Of a DNA stretch of 64,000 bases, positions 34,343-47,400 are shown one piece after another. Under the pieces are notes generated by a model. The model saw only the letters and a list, made by a program, of their open reading frames with translations, made no database searches and was not told the origin of the DNA. Origin of the DNA: Grifola frondosa. Lineage: Eukaryota; Basidiomycota; Agaricomycetes; Polyporales; Grifolaceae. Location: contig LUGG01000025.1 of assembly GCA_001683735.1 (NCBI GenBank), forward strand, positions 434,001 through 498,000, written 5' to 3'. How positions within the stretch are numbered: the first letter of the stretch is position 1; every line of letters starts with the position of its first letter. The position numbers and the translations under genes are program-made.

Positions 34343-37300
34343 CTACGGCCAAGCCAAGGACAGCAAGAATTTCACGTCTGCCACCTCTTGCTCTTCCTCG
34401 ATCAGCACTCCTTTCCTTCTATCTTCTGTGTCGCATCCTTCGGCACACTTCTGACCGTCCGCTCAATGACATCTCCATACGCGCGCATCGCTTCGCGGAG
34501 CTCATCGCCGTCGCCACTCTCGAACGCATAGAACACATCCACATCGTCCGTCCGCCTGCAAGCCCGCACGTTTCCGCAGCTTCTGCACGCGGTTGATGAG
34601 CTCGCGTGCGAGCCACTCGCTCTGTAACTCCGCGTGCACTTGCACGTCGAGGCGTATGACGACCTCGTTATCCGTGTGTGTCGCAAATTGTGGTGCCTCC
34701 ACTTCCGTCTGCTCCGGCAGCTCAATGTAGCGCTGCACTGCGAGATCGCCTGCCACAAGCTCGATTCCGTCCACGGTGATCTCGCCCGTCTGCACGTACG
34801 TTCGTACGGCGTCGCTCGATACTCCGGGCAATGCGGCCTTGACGCGTCCGAGGTCCTTGCGAAGCTTGCGCCCGAGGACTGCCCAGTCCGCCACCGCACG
34901 ATATCGGACACCGGCTAGATGCTCGTCTGAGGTAAATACCACATTTCGCACGTTTAGCTCGGATTGGATGTAGCGCTGGAGCCCGCGCGCGTCCTCTAGC
35001 CAGAGTTCGTCAGCATGAAAGACGAGGAGCTCACGAAGTGGAGTCTGTAATTACGACGTACACTCCTGTGTTAGTAGAGAGTAACAGCGATAAAGAGGAC
35101 GACGCACCTTGAAAGAGATATTGTGTTTCTCGCGGACATTGCGCGTGAGCTCTATGACCGTTTGCATGCGCCGCACTTTTCGCTCGATCTCCTCGTCAAA
35201 GTACTCTTCCTTGACTTCCGGGAACGGCAAAAAGTGAATGGAGCGCACATCGCCGCCGTTGGGGTTCTCGGGAATGAACGTCCGCAGTTCCTGATAGATG
35301 CTCTCTGTCAGGAATGGTGTGTACGACGACTGCCAAAAGAAATGTTCAGTTCGCCTTCACGCAATCCCATTTGCCACTGTACGCACCATGGTTTGGCATA
35401 ACGTGAGCAGCGTCTCAAAGAGTGTGTTGAGCGCTGCAATGGTGTCCTCCTCGCCGTCCTCGCCCTTCAGACGCCTCCGGTTGAAGCGGATGTACCAATT
35501 TGTCAACTCATCAACGAGGTCAAGGAGGCGGGGAATGATAGTATATAACCGGTATGCCGCCATCTCCTCTCGGACTAGTCGGATAAGCGACTGGCAGCGC
35601 GCGAGGATCCACTTGTCCATAACGTTCTGCGACACGGGTGCATGTGCGTGGTACACGAACGTTTTTCCGGACGTCTTCTTCAGCAGCGCCGCCTGTCCGA
35701 GGAAGAACCGGAACGAGTTCAGCCATGGCAGCAGCACTCGCGAGACGACCTCGCGCACGCCCGCTTCACGGAAGCGCAGGTTATCTCCGCGCACGATGGG
35801 TGAGTTCACAAGGAACATCCTATTGTGGGCATCAGTCGCTGCATAAAACGAGCATCTTGACAGGAATTACCTCGTAGCGTCAGCGCCGTACAGGTCGATA
35901 ATAAGGTTGGGGTCGGGGTAGTTTTTCAGGCTCTTGCTCATCTTCTTGCCATCTCTGGATATAGATTTAATCTAAGTTCTATTGAGGAGGACGATAGACA
36001 ACTTACTCTGCAAGTACCAGACCAGTTACGATGAGATTTTTCCAAGGGGCCTTGCCGAAAAGGTGCGTTGAAAGGACCAGTAACGTATAGAACCAGCCAC
36101 GCGTCTGGTCGATACCTTCCGAGACGAAGTCCGCCGGGAAGGTGTTCTCGAACCGCTCCTTGTTCTCGAATGGATAGTGTTGCTGGGCGTAGGGCATGCT
36201 GCCACCCCAAATCAGAAAGATGGTGACAATGCGAGCTGTACGACTCACCTGCCGGACTCGAACCAACAGTCAAACACCTCTTCGATGCGTTTCAGTTGTC
36301 CCTTGCCCTGCTGCGAAGGAATGGTGATGTGGTCGATCTTGTCCCGGTGCAAGTCGGTGATCCCCTTTACACCCGAGAGCCTCTCTAGTTCCTCCACCGA
36401 ACCGACACAAATAATCTAACGATGTGCAAATTCAGCACTTCGGCTACTCTCGATAGGATATTCAAATGGTCACCTCTTCCATATCGTCACTGGCCCATAA
36501 TGGGATCGGCGTGCCCCAGTAGCGATTCCGTGAGACGTTCCAGTCGCGCGCATTGGCGAGCCAATTGCCGAAACGACCGTCGCCCACGTTCTGCGGTACC
36601 CTACATGCGCGAACAAAATCAACCCGGTGCAAAGAAGTGATTCAGAATGTGCATACCATCGTGTCTCCTTGTTGTTCGCTACCAACTGGTCGATGATCGG
36701 TTGTACGCGGATAAACCAAACAGGGATCGCACGGTACAGCAATGGTGTTCCAGATCTACAAGTCCCAGATGTCAGCAGACATGATGTTGTAGAAAACACA
36801 CTGTGGGCTTACCGCCAACAGAACGGATATGAATGCTGTAGCGTTGACTGTACAATCAACCGTCCTTTTGCCTTGAGTACCTTCTGGATCTCCTTGTCGG
36901 CGACCTAATCATCAACCATGAGACAGAGTACACGATGATATGCGCAAGTGTTGATGAATACCTTCACGTACTGGCCAGCGAAGTCCGGCACTTCCTGTGT
37001 GAACCGACCGGCCTCGTCGATAGGGCAAGGTGGCATCTCATCGGGGCGCAAAACACCATTTGCAATCGCGATGCGGTGATCGTCCTCACCGAAGGCAGGG
37101 GCTTGATGGACGATACCTGTGCCATCCTCGTCGGTGACATAGGTATCATTCAATACGCGGAACGCCTTGTCTTCGAACTGCTCGGTGAAATACTCAAACA
37201 AGGGTACGTATCTCCAGCCCTTCATGTCCGAGCCCTTGAACGTGCCCAATTTCTTGAATTTCGCCTTCTTCGGATCCTTGTACAACGTCCGGAGAAGACC

Positions 37301-38258
37301 CTCGTGCAGGATGAAATTCTGATCACGCTCTTGGTCATGAATTTTGACGTATGTGAAGTCGGGATGAACACAAAGGGCGAGATTGGATGGAAGTGTCCAG
37401 GGAGTTGTTGTCCATGCAAGTAAGGATGTTTTACGATCGTCCACTAGCGGGAACGCGACGGTCACTAGAGAAGCAATTGCTTAACACAAGCAAATCACGT
37501 AGTTTAACAGCTCTGCGTACCGGCAGGATCGCTAACATCCTTATAAGACTGGCTGGCCTCGAAGTTGGACAACGGTGTCAGACATCCAGTGGAGTACGGC
37601 ATGACCCTGAGTCCGCGATACACCATGCCTTTCTGGAAGAGCTGCTGGAATGCCCACCACACGCTTTCCATGAAAGACGTATTGAGCGTCTTATAGTCGT
37701 TGTCAAAGTCGATCCAGCGGCCCATACGCTCGACGGTGCGCCGCCATTCGGAGGAGTAGCGCATGACGATTGCCCGACACTCCGCGTTATACTTCTCAAT
37801 GCCCATCTTCATCACGTCGTCGCGACCTGTGATGCCTAGTTTTTTGTCGATCTCGTGCTCGACTGGAAGCCCGTGTGTGTCCCACCCGAAGCGGCGGGAG
37901 ACATGGAATCCACTAACATGCGCATGTCGGGTCACAATGTCCTGATGGATGGTGCTGTAAGATGGTACAGAATTATCAACATCGCAAGATGTGCGAGACA
38001 TACCTTGATCGTCCCCGCCAGAAGATGTCCATAATGGGGCAAACCGGTCGCAAAAGGAGGCCCGTCGTAGAATGAGTATTCCGGCCTCCCCTCCGAGAGC
38101 TTCAGACTGGTTTGGAAGGCATCGATCTCTCTCCAGTACGCAATGACCTTTTCCTCTTCTTTCGAAAAGTTGAATGGTGTAGATACTGGACGCAGTCAGA
38201 CGAAATCTGTTAAAAAGATCATAGAGATATACTCACAATCGTGGGGTGGAAAAGACAT
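34343..38258 (-). CDS. ILS1: Cytosolic isoleucyl-tRNA synthetase
   Basis: Class I synthetase charging tRNA-Ile. Exon 1 ends at MSFPPHD (start 38258). Then [20 protein letters not shown] and [20 protein letters not shown] give the HIGH-type motif. [20 protein letters not shown] and [20 protein letters not shown] follow. The CP1 editing domain includes [20 protein letters not shown] and [20 protein letters not shown]. Then [36 protein letters not shown] and [40 protein letters not shown] is the KMSKS loop. The anticodon-binding helices read [20 protein letters not shown]. The C-terminal domain ends [20 protein letters not shown] plus P, stop at 34343. Two breaks near the 3' end are needed: about 34550 (one extra base before [10 protein letters not shown]) and about 34370 (one G missing after KIEGK). 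Active-site motifs are complete. Confidence 0.96.
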
Positions 38259-38777
38259 GGTTGGTCTACTCTCAGCTGATCTCAGGTGAGATGCAGCTGA
38301 GGATTATATCACTCAGAGTGACTCGAGAGCGCTTGTGCAACTCAAGAGGGTTTTATTACTCTCGACCACACGCGTATACAATGGACTCGATCGGACTCAA
38401 AAACCACGTTTCCTTTCAAAAATACGCGAAGAGTTGTAATCTTCAACGCTTCAATTTTATCATGGCTGACTGCAGCTGAACTGCTATCCAGTCACTTAGT
38501 TCACAATAACAACCTTACAGTCTTCCGTAAAAGATTAAATTGGCAGCCTCACGGTACGAACAACGGTACAAATTCATGTCTTGATTCGTCGTTGCAGTCG
38601 CAGAGTTATGATAGTCATCCAGTGCCATTCATCGATAGCGGGTTAGCAAGTAGATGAACAATTACAGCGTACCGTATACAACGTCGGAACCGCGAAGCGC
38701 GCTTCAGAGGACGTGACATGCGAATGCGGATAAATGCCAGAAAGATGATGCGAGAAGTGGGACAGTACGACAAAAAT
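38259..38777. other. Intergenic, IleRS promoter and uL11 3' region
   Basis: Contains the IleRS 5' flank. CTCAGAGTGACTCGAGAG at 38311-38328 has a TGACTC core (38318-38323), the binding core of Gcn4/Cpc1-type bZIP factors. It lies about 60 bp upstream of a synthetase gene, which fits general amino-acid control; this is inference. Confidence 0.4.
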
Positions 38778-39440
38778 CTACTCATCAGGGATCTCGACTT
38801 CCCCGGAGTTAATGCCATCAATAATATCGTGCGGGGGCTGACCGTCGATCGTGCAACCTACGCTCTGCGCCGTCCCAAGAATCTCCTTCACACCATTCGC
38901 CAGCGTCTTCGCCAGAGATTTTGAGCGCATTGTCCGCGCAATCTCGACGATCTCATCAAGGGTAATGTTGCCAGAGTGCTTGATGTTCTTCTCCTTCTTA
39001 CGGTCGCGTGGGGCTCTGCAAATTGTGGCAATAGGTAAGCAGAAGCAGCCGAGTCGGGACAAGCAACCTACCCTTGAGAGCCTTGATGACTAGCGAGGAA
39101 GCAGAGGGAACGACATCGACCTTGGCTTGACGATTCTGGATCGTAAGCTGAACGGTTACGCGGAGACCCTTCCATCCAGACGTCGCCTTTGCAATATCTT
39201 CACCGACCTTCTTGGGGGACTAGAAACACTGCTACTCAGCAAATCGCTATCGGAGAATGCAACGAACGACGTACCAAACCCAAGGGACCGATCTTGGGCG
39301 CAAGGGCCGAAGACGCACCAACCTCACCACCCGTCGCCCGCAGGTAGATGATTTTGATTTCGTTGGGGTCCTACAGAACCGGGGAACGTGAATTCACAAA
39401 CAGTTCATTCGACGAAGCAACTCACGATCTTGGGGGCCAT
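38778..39440 (-). CDS. RPL12: 60S ribosomal protein L12 (uL11)
   Basis: Stalk-base protein of the large ribosomal subunit. Exon 1 encodes only MAPKI (39440-39426), followed by a 54-nt intron. Then [20 protein letters not shown] and [12 protein letters not shown], the N-terminal uL11 domain. After another intron: [40 protein letters not shown] and [10 protein letters not shown]. The last exon gives [40 protein letters not shown] and [20 protein letters not shown], which is the rRNA-binding C-terminal domain, ending EVEIPDE at 38778. No frame break. Normal length (about 165 residues). Confidence 0.97.
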
Positions 39441-39552
39441 TTTGGATTGAAATGTGCGGTGGGCGAAACACGGTGATCTGGCCGGACTAGCCCCAGTATC
39501 CGTGCGTGTACGAGGGAATTAAGGTTCGAGCGCCGTTTGGAGAGCTGTATAG
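39441..39552. promoter_or_regulatory. Very short divergent promoter, uL11 and PHO80-type cyclin
   Basis: 112 bp between start codons if the cyclin begins at 39553. No TATA box seen. If the cyclin starts instead at the in-frame ATG at about 39702, the region grows to about 260 bp. Confidence 0.4.
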
Positions 39553-40776
39553 ATGTGGCGGAACTTCCCTTCTAGGACAACAGACTCCGACCCAATTTAC
39601 TTTGACTCGAATCCGTCCCTCACTGTCCTCCAGCGTCAGCCACCGGTCAGCCTTCACAATTTAACTTCTGGAGGTGGCGACCTCGGCTACTGCGATGGGT
39701 GCATGGAATCGCCAGAGAGGGTCGAACTGCCGGCTGCCTTCGAAGACGTCCATGTAGATGTTCTCGCTCAACTTATTGGTGAGCGTCACGAACTCCTTCT
39801 ATCCTGTTCGGCACTTGTCTTACCGTCGAGCTGCCAGCCGACATGATGGAACGTCTGATGGCACATAATGACCAAATACCATTGTCTCCGTATGTCGATT
39901 CTTGTCAGATCTGAAGGAACACGACCCCGATAACGTATTCGCAGCGAAAGTCTCACTCGCTTCCATTCCCGAAACGCTCCCGGCATCTCCATCTTAGACT
40001 ACCTACGACGCATAGTCAAATTCACTAATGTCGAAGTGAGTGGGCAGGATGCAATAACAGACCATGGCTGACGGGCCCGTCGTCAGCGGTCATGCCTGCT
40101 AATCACCCTGCACTACATCGACCAAATCTGCTCCAGACAACCAAAATTCACGCTCTCATCTCTGACCTGCCATCGCTTCGTCATCGCCTCCATTGCAATA
40201 TCCAGCAAAGCCCTCTGCGACGCGTTCTGCACGAACAGCCTCTACGCCAAAGTCGGCGGCATCCCCGTCGCCGAGCTCAACATGCTCGAGCGGGAATTCC
40301 TCCGCATGATCGACTGGCGACTAACGGTTAGCACACTCTCCTCTCCCCCCAACCCCTCCTCCGATCTTCTCGTACGCCGACACCTAAACGCGTCAGGGCT
40401 GAAATTCTGCTTTGTCGCGCATGACTCCCTTGCCCCGCCATTACCCCGAAAGCAGTGCACGCGCGACGTCCTCCAGGAATACTACGTGAACCTCGTGCGC
40501 ACCCACAGCAAAGGCCGCTACGTCGTCGTCGGCGCCGAATCTTCGAGCAGCATCTCTTCGGACAGCGACATGGAAGTCGACATCAGCATCTCGCGCCCGA
40601 CGTCCCCGGTCCCACCGGGAAGCGCCCCCGCGCGCACTCGGGAGCCCGCGCCCCACGAGGCGTCCACGATTCTCATCGACACGGCTACTCTATCTCCCCA
40701 GCCCCCCCGGCCTCCCACGATCGAGCAGAACATGGCCTTCGCGGCGTTTCAGCAGCAGTCTTCGATGAAAAGCTGA
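39553..40776 (+). CDS. PHO80/PCL-type cyclin
   Basis: Cyclin that partners a Pho85/CDK5-type kinase. N-terminal MWRNFPSRTTDSDPIYFDSN may be leader; conserved sequence begins MESPERVELPAAFEDVHVDV with LAQLIADMMERLMAHNDQIP after a short intron. Further exons give TRFHSR, GISILDYLRRIVKFTNVE, LLITLHYIDQICSRQPKFTL, SSLTCHRFVIASIAISSKAL and CDAFCTNSLYAKVGGIPVAE, LNMLEREFLRMIDWRLT. This is the single-fold cyclin box of the PHO80/PCL6-7 class (KxxxD-type N-terminus, FLxxxDWxL end). A later exon reads CTRDVLQEYYVNLVRTHSKG and a Ser/Pro-rich tail ends FQQQSSMKS, stop at 40774-40776. It could regulate phosphate or glycogen metabolism as in yeast; not shown here. Confidence 0.9.
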
Positions 40777-41153
40777 GAGCGGGGTACATTAATCTGGTTC
40801 TGTTAAGCGGAGCATCTGGTCTCACTGCCGATAGGTGTTCTCCGATCGGCATCGCATACATCAGCATGGACATCGGCGGCGATTGGTGTCAGGGACATAC
40901 TACGTTCAGCCAATGTATTCACAGGAATATGGTACAAGTTGTGATATCGGCTGACGGTAAGACTAAGCTACGGAAGGTGAGGCATCTAAGCTAAAAGGCA
41001 AAATCGTCCTTGCAAGCCAACCGCGGGGAAGAGAGAGGATGCGTATTACGGCAAAGAGTGGTACATGAGGGGTGAGTCTCGAAGGAAGATATTGAGGGTT
41101 TGCTACCATGTCAGGGGTTTTCCATCAACTGCAGAACAAAACTGACTTTCGTA
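40777..41153. other. Intergenic region between convergent cyclin and kinase genes
   Basis: Nothing recognised. Confidence 0.5.
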
Positions 41154-44100
41154 TTACCAAATACAACGGACACACCACCGAGAGTCCATGTTGCAAGAAC
41201 AACCACCCACCAGCCGCACCTGCACCGATACCGCCCACGCCCGCTCACCGCCGCAATGCCGACAGCATCTTGGCAACGCGTTGATCTGCCCCTTCTGCAC
41301 CTTCCGTGGCGATCCCTCATGCTCATCACCCTCGTGTGAGCCGCTGCTGTCTCGCTCCCGCGCCAGATGGTCGAGATCCGTCGTGCTCGTCGCCGCGTCC
41401 AGCCGCTGCGCGAGCGGCGACTTCTGGTGTAGCGGACGCTCGTTGATCGTGTCGAGCATGGGATCCTTCGCCTTGGGCGCACGCCGCTTGCGCACGGGCG
41501 GTGCACCAAACTTCGCGTCGTCAGGGTTTGGATACATCTGGCGCGGCAGCTGATACAGCTCCCAAGGAGTCCCAGTGACGACTACAAATACAACATGAGC
41601 ATTTCATAAAATACAAATATAAGAGCCCGAAACTCACACTTGACATTCGCCGGCATCTGCGACGGCTTGTTGTCGTACGGGTACTTGTTCGTCTGGCTAC
41701 GCCAGCTCGTCGACGACACGCTCGTCGCAGCAGTGGACACGCTCCGCGCGCTGTTGTTGCTATACCGCGTGAACGCAGACGTCGACGTGCCTGCGCTCGA
41801 CATCGAGCTCCGCCAGTTGCTCGACGCCGTCGAACTCGCGCTGCTCGCAAGTGGGCGGCCGCTGCGCGTGCTCGACGGCGAGATCCCACGCTCGGAGCGC
41901 TTGTCGCCAGTACTCCCGCGCGGGTCAAGCGGACTCGAATGCGCGAGCGCGCCGCTGCCCGACGGGCCCCACATGGAGCTCGCATTCGGGCCCGCAGCAG
42001 GCGTGTACTTTGGACGGCGCCCGCGGTTCCACGTTCCCTCGTCCGCATCGGGTGCGAGAACATCGCCACCACAGGCGGCCGATCTGATGGGGCGGCGGCG
42101 CGTTCAGGCTCATCAGCAGGCTTGTGACGTTGCTCGCTGTCGTGGAGATGGGCTTGCCGGACGGAGTCGCGCCCACGCTCTGCGGGCACTTCCTCCACAG
42201 CAGACGAGATCTTGCCTGCAGCAGCGCTGCCCTTGCCGAACGAAAGCTTCCACTTCGACGACTTCTTGGAGATCGATGCGGGCGTCGTAGGCGACGGGGG
42301 AATGGGGACGGGCGCGGGTGACGACGAGTATTCGACGCTGTGGGGCGTACGCGAGTTCCGGCTGATCTCGCGGGCGAGGGCCTGCGAAGCCTCCGCAAGC
42401 GTGTCGAGAGTGTCGTCGTGAATCGACGCGGGGGGAACAAGCGAGCCCTTTGCCCTTGCGCGCGCACCGCGCTTGCGTCGTTTGTGAGTCGAGGTCGAGC
42501 GTGACTCGGTCTCCGGGAGTGGCTCAGCCTGTTCGTCATCGCGTGAATGCACGGGGGAGAGCATGATGGGTGCAAGCTCCGCCTCGACCTCGTACGCAGG
42601 TCCGAGGGACGGCGCACGGGACATAGCGCGAGACACACGTTGCGAAGGAGGCTCGGCAGACGAAGCGTTACGGAGTGAAGGTCGGCGAGAATGGGGAATC
42701 GACGCAAGACGGTGTCCCTGCACGGACGAAATGGAGATGTTGCGGGTGTGCCCAGATGGAGTCGATGCGCCAAGAAGGGCCGGGAGGTCTTTGATCCAGG
42801 CACCAAAGGCGTGTGCACTGACACGCTGGGAATCGTCCTTGGGGTTATCGAGAACGCAGAAGACCTTTGTAGTGAGGAACTCAGCGACAGGGAGGGTCAT
42901 GCCCGTGAAGCGCTGCATGAAGAAATTGACAGGCTGTTGGCGGTAAAGCTCGAAAGACGAGCAAACGCCTTCCGTAGTGTCCGTCCATGGGTTATAATGG
43001 TACAACCTGAACAAATGTAAGACGATCAATGTCGCACATGCTGGATATATGCGCCACTTACATATTGATAAGCACGATACCAAGTGACCAGACATCGGCG
43101 GCTCGGGGAGAATAAGTAGGGTGTATGTTATTACGGCATTCTGTAACACGCCAAGATGAGATACTGTCACCATCCATGAGGAATAATGTAGAAACATACC
43201 GAAGCTCATGTACGGGGCACTACCACAGTCCATATCAGCAGACTCCGTATCGGTGGTGGAGAGCCCAAAGTCGGTAAGCTTGACAATGACCTTGCGCTCG
43301 CACCTACCGTCGGACAGGGTGGTCCACCCGTCCGTCACGATGAAGTTTTCGGGCTTGATGTCCCGATGGAATACGGAGTTGTCATGGCATGTCGCCACAG
43401 CGTCGCACATCTGGGAGAACATGGAAGCAATAAGGCGGAGACGTCTGCGCGAAAGCAGCTGCGCAGGGTTGAGTGACGAGAGGAGGCTGGGCGTCGGGGG
43501 AGTGCGCGATGCACAACTGGAGTCAGAGTTCGGCGGCGAGGACGAAAGCTCAGGATCCGTATCGTAGTGGTCGCGAGCCTGTTCCAAAAAGTAGAAGAGG
43601 TCTTCACCGGGGACGAACTCGAGGAGAAGGAGTAAAAAGGAAGGAGTCTCGAGGGTGCGATGAAGGGTGACGATGTTGGGATGAGCCGGGAGCGATTGGT
43701 GTACCATAGCCTGTGCAGCAGAACTGTCAACACCACGATCGGGAAACGAATTAGAGGTCAGCCGCACCTCGAATAACTGAGCAGCCAAAGCATCCTCGTC
43801 AAGGTTGGCTTTTGACAGCAACTTGATAGCATATTCTCGACCATACTCCGTGGAGATGTTACCGTAAGATCCGTCGTCGAAGTCCATGCGCCCAGCAGCC
43901 GTCGCATGGCCATCGTCCGAAGGCAAGGGGCGAGAAAGGACTTCACGCACGAGATACACGACTGCATAGCTGCCTGTGCCGAGCTTCCGGACGACCTCAA
44001 ATTCCTTCGCCGGTTCATCATAGTCGACCCGCGGCTCGGATGAGCTTATCGAGACCAGCGACGTCATCTCCCCTTGGAGGTAGAGGCCATCTCCTACAAT

Positions 44101-44400
44101 ATCACCCTCGGAGAGGACGTCGACGATGGTAGAGGAGATGGACGAGCGCCCGCTGGACTGGCCATCGCTGGAGGCAAGGTTGGACTTGAGGGGGCGAGGG
44201 ACCGGACTGGGGAGCCGGCGAGGGGAAGAAATCAAAGGAGAACGAGGGAGTTGTTTGGAGTAAGTGGAAGAAAGGGTGGAGGATGAAGGGGAAGATAAAG
44301 CAGTGGAAATGGAAAGGGAATTACGTGAGGAGGAAGGGCGGGGCGAGGGGGACGATCTTGTCGTTAAAAGCACGCTTGAAGCTGCTGCGGGAAGTGCCAT
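41154..44400 (-). CDS. Large Ser/Thr protein kinase with long disordered tails (KSP1/RAN1-like)
   Basis: The start at 44400 gives MALPAAASSVLLTTRSSPSP and a Ser/Pro-rich head. The kinase domain: EFEVVRKLGTGSYAVVYLVR, REYAIKLLSKANLDE (catalytic Lys), QAMVHQSLPAHPNIVTLHRT, LLLLLEFVPGEDLFYFLEQA, an inserted Ser-rich loop, then CHDNSVFHRDIKPENFIVTD and VKLTDFGLSTTDTES (catalytic Asp residues). SAPYMSF joins over an intron to ECRNNIHPTYSPRAADVWSL, GIVLINM, then LYHYNPWTDTTEG. It resembles fungal KSP1/VHS1/SKS1/Ran1 kinases. The tail holds ARARAKGSLVPPASIHDDTL and, after at least two frame breaks (about 42175 and 42060-42110), GKPISTTASNVTSLLMSLN and NRGRRPKYTPAAGPNASSMW. The last exon reads TPWELYQLPRQMYPNPDDAK and KVQKGQINALPRCCRHCGG. 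The domain itself is intact. Exact subfamily uncertain. Confidence 0.88.
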
Positions 44401-47400
44401 TGTAATGGTCGTCGGATAAGTCTGTTGAAACCTGAGGGGCGCGCTTTGGGGAAGACAAGGAGAGTGGAGGAAGCTGAACGGGATACTGCAACATGAGCGG
44501 ACTGGGGATGGGAAGCCTGGGTCGTTGACTGTTCCGCACTCGGATCTCGAGAAAGAGAGAAAGACTCTCTGAGAGAGGGCGAGATGGTCAAACTGGCTTT
44601 GGAAGGGGGAGGACTGGCTCGATATGCATGCAGCTGGCTCACACTCGGACAGGAATGTCCAGACCTGTGGAAAAGGGATTCTCCTAGAGGACGGGGGGAT
44701 GAAGAGTAGGAGGAGAAGACGCCCCAGGACGTCTCCGAGCTTTGAAGCAAGCCTGGCTTGAGGGAAAGCGATGGGCAGGCAGACTTATGGGAGATGGCAG
44801 CAGGAGGCAAAGCTAGCGAGCGGGGATTGAAATGGGACGCGGAAGGATAACAAACAATGTGATGCGTGTCACACAGTGAAGAGGTCGAGTCAGAGTCAAC
44901 AGAGCAGTCAGAGAGGGGCTGAAGCAACACGCCACAAAGCAACTCACGGAATCAATCTGGACGAAGACCGCGCGGGCAGGGAGGGAAGGGAAGAGGGGAG
45001 GGAGAGAAGGAGATTGGGAGGAGGGAAAGGAGATAATATTGAGATGGGGAGTAGTTGGGCGCAGCACATGGTCGCCGTGCTTCCATGTTCCACGCGTGTG
45101 TACCGACTGCACCGTATCCGGTATCGTATCCAACTCTCCAACTTTGTTTTTCCAGTCCTCGCTATATGCGCCTGCTCATCACTTGCTCACCCTCCCCATA
45201 CCCACCCGCCATAGCCCACGTCCTCCACACTCCCATTTGTCCTCCCAACGCTACTTATTCTCGTCCTTCCGTTTCAATACCATCAATCGCTCATCACATC
45301 TATCCATCTAGGCTCCCCCAAAGTCATATGCATCGCCCACATGCATGCATGCCTACATCCCCATGTGCACTTCTGATGTAAACGTGTCCCCAGGACTGCG
45401 CGCGCTCTCCCCTGTATGGACACATCATCTCCCTACGACGTCGCTACCCGTCTCAATATAGTTCTTTCCCGCGCGCCCTGCGACCATGCTGTTCTCCAGA
45501 CGCACCGCCACTGTCCAGCACCGTCCTCGACGATGCCTTCTCGTCGTCTGGCACATAATACATGCTTAAATCCATATCTGATCCACACGACCGCATCTCG
45601 CACAATGTCGTAACGCGCAGCGCTCGAGCGTAACGTCAGCATTCGACCGCAATCACTTTTCCGGGCCAGTCTAGATACAATATACAATCGGACATGCGTC
45701 TATTGTACATGCTAAAAAGCACTCGCACCACGCCGCCGGCTGCGTCCATGTGCTCCACCGGCAAGAACCACCCACGCATAGCCACGCATCCGATTTAGCC
45801 TCAACGGCATGCACTCTTCAGGAACTCGCACCGGAGCTCACCGTCCATGCTCCGTGCCGCATCCCGACGTTGCTCGACTCCGATGACCCAAAACGGCTGA
45901 TAGCTTCAAATCTGCTGCGCGCACTGCCGGCGGCATCCCGTAAGAGGATGTCCGTGTCACCGGAGAACCGTAATTTAGTGCAGATCGCAATCACTGCGGA
46001 ACCTAAGAATTGTCCAAGCCCGGATTTGAGATGGATCACAGAATTATCCCCATATCTCGCGCCGATCCCACGTGTATCCCGAATATATGTGAACTAGCTA
46101 TCTTCGATGTCCTGAGCACGGATTTTGTCAAGCCACACCTGGAATCCTATCATGAATAAAGTCTTGATAATTTGTTCTTTTCTAATCCTGCCTTTAGCTC
46201 GACTGAAATAGCTGATATTTCCTGCACACAGGATAATGGAGGGATTGTCTCAATATCCCATTGTTAGCACTGGGCTACCATTGGAATCCGGACCCTAGCA
46301 TGGCCCAGGATTGCCCAAGTGTACTTATGAACTTTGCTCTTCGTCATCGGGCACAGCAAACCTTCTTCTCTCCCCCCATCAACCTCTAAGTTGCACAGGT
46401 TGCAATCGCTCTACGGCAAGTGGTGCGTACGTAACGAGAACATTGGATACTTCATGGCTGCTGCTCTCTCGCAGTGCAAAATGCTGACTTCTTTCACTAT
46501 TTTCTTGTAGATGTTTTCGTCATGAGACTTGCAGCATGGGTTCGTGGATATCTTCAGGTACGCCCACATTTACCTCTCGTATGTGGACGTTGCTGAGCCA
46601 ACTGCACATCGACGTACGCACGGATGCGCTGCGTGTGCGAGTCACCACAGCGGACGCAATATCGAGGCTTTGGTACGTCTCTTAGCTCTCCTCTCGATGA
46701 ACCTTCCCCTCGAATTGAAGCGCTGACGCACCGCAGTGGCACGCCATCGCGAACATCGACGACGTGCGCAACAAGCTCCTCATGGGTGTGGTTGTCCACT
46801 AGTTGTTCATGCGGTGTGTTTTCACACTCCTCCGAGTGCGGTGTATGCGCGCAGCGCACTCACTAGACTGACCTGCTCGCTAGGCTCCCAGGATGCTTAC
46901 TGACACAATTAATGCTTTGCAGCTCGACTACGAGGATCAGAAACATACGCTAATGCTGTCCCGGTGAGCAAGAAAACAGTGGACAACGGGGACTGCTCAC
47001 GGGTCTGGGGCGGCGTCGATAGGTGGTCCTGCGGGCGGGCAGGTAGTGGGCAGCGGGGTAGACGGGTGCAGCGAGCACTCCCCCATGGTTTATGACCATA
47101 TGGTACAGTTTGATGGTGCTGGATAGCTATCGAAATTCGTGTTTTATTGGATGCTATAGGTACTACAAAGATGTTCTATGTAACTTAAATCCGAAGCGAA
47201 TCCCAAGGGTATGTGGATCATACCCAGGGCCAGGATATATGAAGAATCCTAAATACTATAAGAAGGATTTGACACTGATCAGGGCACGCGGATATTAGCC
47301 ATAACCGACAAGATCCTGCTGGATTGGAGGGGCTTCCGGAGTCTATCCCAGGGTGCTTACGAGATGTAGCCATCCCCGGATCTTCCCCGGTTTTGACGTC

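Noticed and set aside
41640..42290. 216-codon plus-strand ORF opposite the kinase tail
   Set aside because: Antisense of the Ser/Arg-rich kinase tail with no motif of its own.
44364..44942. 192-codon Ser-rich minus ORF as a separate gene
   Set aside because: Low-complexity frame overlapping the kinase start. More likely leader or an alternative kinase exon than a separate protein.
46274..46312. CTGGGC/GCCCAG inverted repeat as RNA gene
   Set aside because: Six-base stem only, with no conserved RNA signature.
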